Assembly (NCBI GenBank): GCA_017397695.1
Contig: JAFQIF010000021.1
Coordinates: 1 to 6,552, forward strand
Direction of reading: 5' to 3'
DNA length: 6,552 nt
DNA from: Clostridia bacterium
GTDB taxonomy: Bacteria > Bacillota_A > Clostridia > Christensenellales > Aristaeellaceae
Shown here: piece by piece, positions 1-5,431 of the stretch
Layout: every line of letters starts with the position of its first letter
Numbering within the stretch: the stretch's first letter is position 1
Translations under genes and position numbers: made by a program
Notes under the pieces: model-generated
Seen by the model: only the letters and a program-made list of their open reading frames with translations
Told to the model about the DNA's origin: nothing
Database searches by the model: none

Positions 1-229
1 TCATATCCTTGCCGTCAAACTCAACGCTGCCCTTGGTGCAGTCGTACAGGCCGATAATGGTGCGGCCCAGCGTGGACTTGCCGCAGCCGGATTCGCCCAC
101 CAGGCCAAAGGTCTCGCCGCGGCGGATGGCGAAGGAGACACCGTCCACGGCCTTGAGCACCTGATCCTTGCCCAGCACGAAGTGACGGGCAAGGTCCTTG
201 ACAACGACCAGATTATCCTGTTGTGCCAT
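1..229 (-). CDS. oppF: Oligopeptide ABC transporter ATPase OppF, N-terminal part (3' end off the window)
   Basis: The second cytoplasmic ATPase of the peptide importer; it pairs with OppD to drive transport through OppB-OppC. The first 76 codons are visible. They carry the usual start of an OppF/DppF domain: an A-loop region, then [16 protein letters not shown] with the Walker A motif at residues 45-52, then [11 protein letters not shown] leading toward the Q-loop, which lies outside the window. The start ATG at 229-227 sits 2 nt after the oppD stop. A purine-rich AAAGGGG (247-241), inside the last oppD codons, can serve as its ribosome-binding site, so the two ATPases are probably translationally coupled. 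GESGCGKS, as opposed to GESGSGKS in OppD, is typical of the F subunit. The signature and Walker B motifs cannot be checked here. DppF is the main alternative name. Confidence 0.9.
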   Translation of the reverse strand, partial: MAQQDNLVVVKDLARHFVLGKDQVLKAVDGVSFAIRRGETFGLVGESGCGKSTLGRTIIGLYDCTKGSVEFDGKDM

Positions 230-231
230 GA

Positions 232-1227
232 TTACTTTGCCCCCTTTACGCGTTCGTCATAGAGCCAGCAGGTGGCCATGTGTTTTTCGGAGAAGCTGTG
301 GGTCTTGGGCGGATACAGCTTGCATACCTTCAGGCACTCATTGCAGCGGGGTGCGAAGGGACAGCCGACCGGCGGCTTCACCAGATCCGGCGGAGAGCCG
401 GGAATGGAGTACAGATCCTGATCCTCGGAATGAAGGATGGGAATAGACTCCATCAGACCCTTGGTATAGGGGTGCTTCATGTCGTAGAAAACCTCGTCCA
501 GGTCACCAACCTCGGCGAACTTGCCGCCGTACATGACCAGTACGCGGTCAGCCACGGAGGCCACAACGCCCAGGTTGTGGGTGATGATGATGATGGAGGT
601 GTTGATCTTCTTTTGAAGCTCCTTCATCAGATCCAGAATCTGGGCCTGAATGGTCACGTCCAAAGCGGTCGTGGGCTCATCCGCAATCAGGATCTTGGGT
701 TCGCAGGCCAGGGCGATGGAGATCATCACGCGCTGACGCATGCCGCCGGAAAACTGATGAGGATACTGGTCGAAGCGCTCGGTAGGGTTCGGGATGCCGA
801 CCATGCCCAGTAGCTCGATGGCGCGCTCCTTGCGCTGCTCCTTGGTCATGCCGGGCTTGTGCAGCATCAGCATCTCGGTGATCTGCTTGCCGACGGTCAT
901 GGTGGGATTCAGCGAGGTCAGCGGATCCTGAAAGATCATGGAGATCTCGGCGCCGCGCACATCGCGCATCTGCTTTTCGGTGTAATGGGTAATGTCCTTG
1001 CCGCCGAGCAGTACGGTTCCGCTGTCGATTCGCCCGCCGATGGGCAAAAGCCCCATGATGGCCTTGTTGGTGATGGATTTGCCGGAACCGGACTCGCCCA
1101 CGATAGCCAGCGTCTCGCACTCGTACAGGTCAAAGCTGACGCCGCGCACTGCCTGGACCACACCGCTGTCGGTGTGGATGGAAACGTACATGTCCTTGAC
1201 TTCAAGCAGCTTTTTCTTTTCGCTCAT
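232..1227 (-). CDS. oppD: Oligopeptide ABC transporter ATPase OppD
   Basis: Cytoplasmic ATPase subunit (331 aa, normal family length) that hydrolyses ATP with OppF to power peptide uptake. All motifs are present: Walker A GESGSGKS (44-51), Q-loop Q100 in IFQDP, ABC signature FSGGM (159-163), Walker B ILIADEP (179-185), D-loop ALD (188-190) and H-loop H217 in IITHNLG. After about residue 250 comes the C-terminal extension of the oligopeptide/dipeptide ATPase family, with HPYTKGL (252-258) and a cysteine cluster C289, C295, C298, C302 plus C320. From established family work, related OppD/DppD proteins use cysteines in this region to hold an iron-sulfur cluster; that this protein does so is inference. 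The ATG at 1227 follows AAAGGAGG (1243-1236) with 8 nt spacing, 17 nt after the oppC stop. A second, fragmentary OppD lies at 4977-5096. Confidence 0.95.
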   Translation of the reverse strand: MSEKKKLLEVKDMYVSIHTDSGVVQAVRGVSFDLYECETLAIVGESGSGKSITNKAIMGLLPIGGRIDSGTVLLGGKDITHYTEKQMRDVRGAEISMIFQDPLTSLNPTMTVGKQITEMLMLHKPGMTKEQRKERAIELLGMVGIPNPTERFDQYPHQFSGGMRQRVMISIALACEPKILIADEPTTALDVTIQAQILDLMKELQKKINTSIIIITHNLGVVASVADRVLVMYGGKFAEVGDLDEVFYDMKHPYTKGLMESIPILHSEDQDLYSIPGSPPDLVKPPVGCPFAPRCNECLKVCKLYPPKTHSFSEKHMATCWLYDERVKGAK

Positions 1228-1235
1228 GCTCGTTT

Positions 1236-1243
1236 CCTCCTTT
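1236..1243 (-). promoter_or_regulatory. Ribosome-binding site of oppD
   Basis: AAAGGAGG, 8 nt before the oppD ATG, inside the 17-nt gap after the oppC stop. It fixes the oppD start and shows that oppD has its own strong initiation site and does not depend only on coupling to oppC. Confidence 0.8.
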
Positions 1244-1244
1244 C

Positions 1245-2213
1245 TTAGTGCTTCATGCGGGGGTCAAGGGCGTCGCGCAGGCCGTCGCCCAGAATGCTGA
1301 AGCACACCATAATCAGGATGATGGCCAGAGCCGGATAAATCAGCATGTAGGGCGCCGCACGCAGCATTTTGTAGCCGTCGTTGATCAGCACGCCCAGGGA
1401 CGCCTTGGGGGCAGCCAAACCCACGCCGATGAAGCTCAGGAAGGCCTCGGTGAATATGGCACTGGGAATGGCGAACATGATCTGAATGACGATGACGCTG
1501 ACGGTGTTGGGAACCAGGTGCTTCATGATCATCTTCCAACCGCTGGTGCCCAGCAGCTTGGCTGCCATGACAAATTCCTGGTTCTTCAGCTTCAGAATCT
1601 GCGCACGCACCAGACGGGCCATGTTAACCCAGCCGGTGATGGACATGGCGATAACGATAGTGCCGACGCCGGGCGGCAGGATCATCATAAACAGAATCAC
1701 GATGATCAGGTGCGGCACGCCGACCAAAATCTCAATGATGCGCTGCATGATGGCGTCCACGCGGCCGCCGATCATGGCGGACACAGCGCCGTAGATAACG
1801 CCGATGAACAGATTCAGCAGGGCGGCGACCAAACCGATCAGCAGCGAGATACGCGTGCCGTACCAGATACGGGCCCACTGGTCACGGCCAAACTGGTCGG
1901 TGCCGAAGGGATGCTCGATAGACGGCGGCTTCAGCTTGGCCTTGTAGTTGGTGTCGAAATAGGTGTACTGGCCGAGAATCGGCGCGAAGATGGCAAACAG
2001 AGTGATCACGATCAGGATCACCGCGCAGATGACGGCCGCCTTGTTTTTGCGGAGGCGGATCCAGCCGTCATAGAGGGCGGAATGATGCTTGCGGGCGATG
2101 TACTCCAGATCGGAACTATTCTGCTCGGCGGCCTCAAACAGATCTGCCGGCAGATCAGCAGGCGCCTCAACGGGTTTGGCAGGGATGAACTTTTCCTTGC
2201 GCTTGAACATCAT
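1245..2213 (-). CDS. oppC: Oligopeptide ABC transporter permease OppC
   Basis: One of the two inner-membrane channel subunits (322 aa); it forms a heterodimer with OppB. About 58 residues of hydrophilic, Ala/Pro/Glu-rich N-terminus come before the first membrane helix (about 59-80). Then follow the family block HPFGTDQFGRD (101-111), further helices near 121-148, 158-180 and 183-198, the EAA coupling loop that docks on the ATPases (about 213-236: EFVMAAKLLG, ending HLVPN), and two C-terminal helices before the DPRMKH end. The ATG at 2213-2211 overlaps the oppB stop by one base (TGATG), so translation is probably coupled. A second ATG one codon on (2210) could also be used. Upstream GGAAAGGGTGG is only a weak ribosome-binding site, which fits coupling. 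The N-terminal extension is longer than in Escherichia coli OppC but is often seen in Bacillota relatives. Confidence 0.94.
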   Translation of the reverse strand: MMFKRKEKFIPAKPVEAPADLPADLFEAAEQNSSDLEYIARKHHSALYDGWIRLRKNKAAVICAVILIVITLFAIFAPILGQYTYFDTNYKAKLKPPSIEHPFGTDQFGRDQWARIWYGTRISLLIGLVAALLNLFIGVIYGAVSAMIGGRVDAIMQRIIEILVGVPHLIIVILFMMILPPGVGTIVIAMSITGWVNMARLVRAQILKLKNQEFVMAAKLLGTSGWKMIMKHLVPNTVSVIVIQIMFAIPSAIFTEAFLSFIGVGLAAPKASLGVLINDGYKMLRAAPYMLIYPALAIILIMVCFSILGDGLRDALDPRMKH

Positions 2214-3154
2214 CAGTCACCACCCTTTCCTGCGGCAATGCGGATACGAGGATCAACCAGGCTGTACGCGATGTCTGTAATGAGGATGGCCAGCATGTAC
2301 ATGAAGCTGTACAGGATCGTCAAGCCCATAATAACATTATAGTCGTTGTTCTTTACTGAATCAGTAAACAGACCGCCGATGCCCGGGATGGAAAAAATGC
2401 TTTCGATCGCCAGAGAACCGGTGAGCAGATTGACCACCATGGTGCCGATGATGGTGATGACCGGGATGATGGAGTTGCGCAGGGTGTGCTTCAGCAGAAG
2501 ACGGGCCTGCGTCATGCCCTTGCTGCGGGCGGTGACGATATAGTCCTGCTGAAGCACATCCAGCGTCTCAGCGCGGATGAAGCGGGCAGAGGTGGCCAGC
2601 GGCTGCACGCACAGTGCCAACGAGGGCAGAACTGAACAGGCCCAGCTTTCCCAGAAGCCGACCGGCAGCCAGCCAAGCTTCAGACCGATGTAATACTGAA
2701 GAAGGGCCGCCGCCACAAAGTTGGGGACAGAAATACCCAGTACGGCAATAATCATCGTGAGGTTATCCACGAAGCCGTTGTGCCTGCACGCGGCAATAAT
2801 GCCGAGTGACAGGCCGATGGCCAGACCGATCAAAATGGCCTGGGCGCCAACCAGCATGGACGGGCCGATGCGGCTGAAAATGACGCGTGTTACGGGCATC
2901 TTGGTGTAATAGAAGGAAGTACCGAAATCGCCCTTGAGCATATCCGTGATGTACTTGAAGAACTGTACATAGATCGGTTTGTCCAAATCATACTTGGCGA
3001 GCGCTTCCTGCTGCTGCTGCGGGGTCAGTTTTTCAAAACGCTCCGTATCAAACGGCGATCCGGGCAGGATCTTCATCAGAACAAAGGTCAGCACAGCGAT
3101 CAGAAACAGCGTGATGATCATGTAGAACACACGCTTGCCAATGTATTTCGCCAT
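2213..3154 (-). CDS. oppB: Oligopeptide ABC transporter permease OppB
   Basis: Inner-membrane channel subunit (313 aa) that pairs with OppC. The first helix spans about 9-29, followed by the conserved ILPGSPF (29-35), a periplasmic/extracellular segment with YDLDKPIYVQF (55-65) and GDFGTS (75-80), helices from about 100 onward, the EAA coupling loop (about 204-231, with TARSKGMTQARLL) and the end LVDPRIRI. I chose the ATG at 3154 over the GTG at 3160 because AGGAGG (3167-3162) is 7 nt from the ATG but only 1 nt from the GTG. Its sequence differs clearly from the OppB fragment at 5093-5410, so the two are distant paralogues, not a recent tandem copy. It lies 176 nt after oppA with a stem-loop between, and overlaps oppC by 1 nt. 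Confidence 0.94.
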   Translation of the reverse strand: MAKYIGKRVFYMIITLFLIAVLTFVLMKILPGSPFDTERFEKLTPQQQQEALAKYDLDKPIYVQFFKYITDMLKGDFGTSFYYTKMPVTRVIFSRIGPSMLVGAQAILIGLAIGLSLGIIAACRHNGFVDNLTMIIAVLGISVPNFVAAALLQYYIGLKLGWLPVGFWESWACSVLPSLALCVQPLATSARFIRAETLDVLQQDYIVTARSKGMTQARLLLKHTLRNSIIPVITIIGTMVVNLLTGSLAIESIFSIPGIGGLFTDSVKNNDYNVIMGLTILYSFMYMLAILITDIAYSLVDPRIRIAAGKGGD

Positions 3155-3160
3155 ACACAC

Positions 3161-3168
3161 TCCTCCTT
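3161..3168 (-). promoter_or_regulatory. Ribosome-binding site deciding the oppB start
   Basis: AAGGAGGA on the minus strand, followed by GTGTGT and then ATG. Seven bases separate AGGAGG from the ATG at 3154, whereas the in-frame GTG at 3160 lies almost on top of the site. This moves the oppB start two codons downstream of the longest open frame. Confidence 0.8.
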
Positions 3169-3241
3169 GGAGAAATTTTGCTTGTATTATGTGTGGGTGA
3201 AACGGAGATCAGCGCTTTTCCCGGCACAATACGGGGATCTG

Positions 3242-3272
3242 ATGACGGCCGCGGATCGTCATGCCGGTCCGC
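3242..3272. repeat. Pair of overlapping inverted repeats in the oppA-oppB spacer
   Basis: ATGACG (3242-3247) and CGTCAT (3257-3262) form a perfect 6-bp inverted repeat with a 9-nt loop. It overlaps a second one, GCGGATC (3251-3257) with GGTCCGC (3266-3272), which is 7 bp with one G-T type pair and an 8-nt loop. The two cannot form at once. They follow the terminator-like stem in the oppA-to-oppB transcript and could be mRNA-stabilising or alternative structures. A chance fold in GC-rich DNA is also possible. No T-tract follows either stem. Confidence 0.4.
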
Positions 3273-3285
3273 AGCCCATGAGCGG

Positions 3286-3315
3286 AAAAAGGAGCGACGG
3301 TAGCCCCGCCGCCCC
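3286..3315 (-). terminator. Stem-loop with T-tract after oppA (terminator or attenuator)
   Basis: Read on the minus strand, GGGGCGGCGG (3315-3306), loop GGCTA and CCGTCGCTCC (3300-3291) pair over 10 bp with two G-U pairs, followed directly by TTTTT (3290-3286). It starts 15 nt after the oppA stop. This has the form of an intrinsic terminator inside the operon. From known opp operons, partial read-through at such a site yields an excess of the binding protein over the membrane parts. The short run of five Ts fits incomplete termination. The remaining spacer to oppB shows a CATAAT box (3191-3186) but no convincing -35 partner, so a separate oppB promoter is not supported. Confidence 0.75.
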
Positions 3316-3330
3316 TTATTCCGGGTTTGA

Positions 3331-4926
3331 TTACTTGGTCTTGGTCAGAGTGACGTACTTGAATTCAGTGGTCTGACCGGCGGGATGGTTCAGGATGCCG
3401 TTGACATAGGGCTTCTGCAGGAAGGAGTAGCCACGATCATAGATACCGGTGACGACCATATCTTCCTCGATCAGCATCTTTTCGGCGGCCAGCATCAGCT
3501 GCAGACGAGCAGCCGCGTCGGGCTCGACCTGAGCGGCGCGAACCAGAGCAACGTACTCATCCTTGGCATAGTAGCCGCGGTAGCCGCTGGTGGAGGTCCA
3601 CAGATCCAGATAGGTCATGGCATCGTCGTAGTCGGCGCCCCAGGCGGACAGAGCCATATCAAAGTGTTCGGTCTTCATGATTTCGTTGCGGGCCTTCTGG
3701 GTCATGGAGTTGATGGCCACTTCGATGCCCAGCACATTGCGGAACTGATCCTGCACAAACACGGCCACATCGTCGAAGTCGGTGCCTTCAGCGGTCAGCA
3801 GGACGAGATCTTTGGGAGCGGAGCCCATTTCGGCCACGCCTTCAGCCCACAGCTGACGAGCCAGATCGGGATTATAGTAGGAGAAATCACCGGCCAGATC
3901 GCGGAAAGAGGTGGTGCCATCGCCGGCAATGCCGCGGGATACAACGCCGCCCGCGCCGACAGCACCGGTCATCAGCACGTCGTTGACCAGGGTCTCACGG
4001 TCGATGGCCATGCTCAGAGCCTTACGCATCTTGGCATTCAGACGATCGTTGGTCCAGTCAAACTGCATGTAGTAGTTGCGGAAGTCGGACCAGGTGTGGA
4101 ACTCATCGCTGGTGTTGTAGATTACCACGTCAATGGAGGTCAGGTTCACGCGGTCGATGGCGCCGGCTTCGTAGGCGTTCAGAGCGGCAGAAGCATCGGT
4201 AATGACCTTGTAGTCAATGCCGTCCAGGGCCACGTTCTCGGCATCCCAGTAGGTGGGGTTCTTGACCAGGGTCACGCCCACGCCCACGTCAATGGAGGTC
4301 GCCACGAACGGGCCGCAGTAAATCAGGTGATCGGCGTCCACAGCGTACTGGTCGCCGCAGGCGGTGTAGAAGGCCTCATTGAGGGGGAACAGGCAGGGCA
4401 GGGAGCACAGACGGGTGAAGTAGACGCAGGGAGCGGCCAGAACTACCTCGAAGGTGCGGTCGTCCAGAGCCTTCACCGGCACTTCAGAAGCGGGCACTTC
4501 GCCATTCATGAAGGCGACGCCGTTCTTGATGATGGGAGCGATAGTGTCGGCATAGCCGTTGGTCTCGCTGTCGGAGATCTCGGTGATGAAGGAGAACTCG
4601 AAGTCCTTGGCGGTCAGGGGAGTGCCGTTGGACCAAACCAGACCCTCGCGCAGAGTGAAGGTGTAGGTCAGGCCGTCGTCAGACACGGTCCAGCTCTCAG
4701 CCAGAGCAGGCTGGGGATTGTTGTTGGCGTCCAGGCGGGTCAGACCCTCGGACCAGGAGCCGCAAACCTCGAAGAAGTTGCCGTCGGAAGCGGTGACCTG
4801 GTTGAAGGAGCGGAACACACGGTCGCAGTACACATGCAGCACGTTATCATCAGCGGCAAAAGCGGTGACGGCAACGGAGCTCAGCATGGCAGCAACCAGC
4901 AGCAGGGCGAGAAGAGTCTTTTTCAT
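3331..4926 (-). CDS. oppA: Oligopeptide-binding protein OppA (solute-binding protein family 5)
   Basis: Exported receptor (531 aa, usual length) that captures peptides and delivers them to OppB-OppC. Residues 1-24 form a signal peptide: MKK, a hydrophobic core, and TAFA before ADD as a signal peptidase I site. No lipobox cysteine is present. Family landmarks in order: [16 protein letters not shown] (75-90), [18 protein letters not shown] (92-109), LVKNPTYWD (220-228), [11 protein letters not shown] (301-311) and [14 protein letters not shown] (422-435). D432 aligns by motif with the aspartate that binds the peptide amino end in Salmonella OppA (CADYNEP), which supports peptides, not nickel or sugars, as ligand. 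The ATG at 4926 follows AGGAGG (4940-4935) with 8 nt spacing. It is the first gene of the operon, yet only about 50 bp of its own leader remains before foreign-looking oppD DNA. DppA is the alternative name. Confidence 0.93.
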   Translation of the reverse strand: MKKTLLALLLVAAMLSSVAVTAFAADDNVLHVYCDRVFRSFNQVTASDGNFFEVCGSWSEGLTRLDANNNPQPALAESWTVSDDGLTYTFTLREGLVWSNGTPLTAKDFEFSFITEISDSETNGYADTIAPIIKNGVAFMNGEVPASEVPVKALDDRTFEVVLAAPCVYFTRLCSLPCLFPLNEAFYTACGDQYAVDADHLIYCGPFVATSIDVGVGVTLVKNPTYWDAENVALDGIDYKVITDASAALNAYEAGAIDRVNLTSIDVVIYNTSDEFHTWSDFRNYYMQFDWTNDRLNAKMRKALSMAIDRETLVNDVLMTGAVGAGGVVSRGIAGDGTTSFRDLAGDFSYYNPDLARQLWAEGVAEMGSAPKDLVLLTAEGTDFDDVAVFVQDQFRNVLGIEVAINSMTQKARNEIMKTEHFDMALSAWGADYDDAMTYLDLWTSTSGYRGYYAKDEYVALVRAAQVEPDAAARLQLMLAAEKMLIEEDMVVTGIYDRGYSFLQKPYVNGILNHPAGQTTEFKYVTLTKTK

Positions 4927-4934
4927 TGCGTTTT

Positions 4935-4940
4935 CCTCCT
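4935..4940 (-). promoter_or_regulatory. Ribosome-binding site of oppA
   Basis: Perfect AGGAGG, 8 nt before the oppA ATG. Between this site and the end of oppD-like sequence at 4977 there are only 36 bases. I could not find a convincing -35/-10 pair there, so the oppA promoter is either lost or lies farther upstream. Confidence 0.85.
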
Positions 4941-4976
4941 GTAATTAGCTGTTGTATAAGGGCTTGTATCGTGTCG

Positions 4977-5096
4977 AGTTACATCCAAAGCTGTTGTCGG
5001 CTCGTCAGCAATTAAAATCTTTGGATTAAGAACAAGAGCGATGGCAATTGTAACTCGTTGCTTCATTCCTCCAGAAAATTGATGAGGATAAACATG
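4977..5096 (-). pseudogene. Internal fragment of an OppD/DppD-type ATPase
   Basis: A piece of about 40 codons in the frame starting at 5096 reads [15 protein letters not shown] and then [17 protein letters not shown]: the ABC signature through Walker B and the D-loop. This corresponds to residues about 155-192 of the intact OppD. Walker A, the Q-loop and the H-loop are absent, so it cannot be a working ATPase. It differs from the intact oppD in residues ([11 protein letters not shown] against MISIALACEPK) and has AT-rich codons like iadA, so it comes from another operon. The frame stays open past the homology and ends at TGA 4925-4923, overlapping the oppA ATG; a 47-codon frame could start at ATG 5066. 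Shortly after the homology, DTSPYTTA weakly recalls the HPYTKGL of the OppD C-terminus. That may be a trace of a second deletion or chance. Confidence 0.85.
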
Positions 5097-5410
5097 CTTG
5101 CTGAGGCGAGGATCAGAGTATTGGGGAATCTGGACAATATCTGATCAGAGACACTTAGTTTCGTTTTGTAAGACTTTCCGAAATCTCCATGCAACAGATT
5201 CCATATATACGTGATGTATCGTTCAAAGAATGGTCTGTCCAGACCTAAATCGTGACGCATTGCTTCAGCGGCTTCTTCTGTCGCATTGTCGCCTAAGACA
5301 ACTAGCACAGGATCTCCCGGTGCTAAAGATAGGATAGAGAAAACTAGAAAAGTAACCCCGATTAAGACGGGAATTAGCATAATGAAACGCTTGAGAATTA
5401 ATCGATGCAT
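5063..5410 (-). pseudogene. Truncated OppB/DppB-type permease (N-terminal third)
   Basis: An open frame of 115 codons whose first about 105 match the start of a peptide-transporter permease: first helix (about 8-29), SLAPGDPV (28-35), HDLGLDRPFFERY (53-65), LLHGDFGKSY (72-81) and [16 protein letters not shown] (91-106). A full protein is about 310 aa, so two thirds, including the EAA loop and five or so helices, are missing. After M106 (about 5093) the DNA switches to oppD coding sequence read in another frame, giving a short junk tail to the TGA at 5065-5063. Its start is sound: ATG 5410, with GAGGG (5422-5418) 7 nt upstream, and a second AAGGAG (5433-5428) overlapping the iadA stop. It lies 21 nt after iadA, as in an operon. 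A product could be made but would be a membrane fragment with no transport function. Confidence 0.85.
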
Positions 5411-5431
5411 GGAATGGCCCTCGCTTTCTCC

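Larger units (their letters stand above)
4923..5096. other. Double-junction recombination scar and composition break
   Basis: Junction 1 lies near 5092-5104, where oppB-type coding passes directly into oppD-type coding in a different frame. Junction 2 lies at or just left of 4977, where the oppD homology ends and the oppA leader begins. G+C content changes from roughly 40% on the right to roughly 55% on the left (hand counts of single 60-base lines). No insertion-sequence ends, integrase or obvious long direct repeat are visible at either point. The cause could be deletion in a living genome, horizontal replacement, or faulty assembly of two genomes. Confidence 0.6.

Noticed and set aside
280..813. 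Plus-strand open frame of 177 codons over oppD
   Set aside because: Antisense shadow of a gene with all ATPase motifs; no ribosome-binding site or family features of its own.
1248..2342. Open frame of 364 codons on the plus strand over oppC and the end of oppB
   Set aside because: Same reason: the product is His/Asp/Gln-rich with low complexity and crosses two real genes.
3158..3160. GTG as the start of oppB
   Set aside because: It lies about 1 nt from AGGAGG; the ATG at 3154 has proper 7-nt spacing.
3186..3191. CATAAT as a -10 box for a separate oppB promoter
   Set aside because: No hexamer resembling TTGACA occurs at 16-18 nt upstream; the best candidates match only about half the consensus.
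3385..4944. Open frame of 519 codons on the plus strand, antisense to oppA
   Set aside because: It mirrors the codon phase of oppA, its product is Gly/His/Val-rich without recognisable domains, and oppA is certain. Long antisense frames are common over GC-biased genes.
4948..4970. Repeated TTGTAT in the oppA leader as a regulator site
   Set aside because: Two 6-bp copies in AT-rich DNA are too short, and they are not symmetric enough to call an operator.
4923..5410. Insertion sequence or transposon at the scar
   Set aside because: No terminal inverted repeats, target duplication or transposase coding could be seen.
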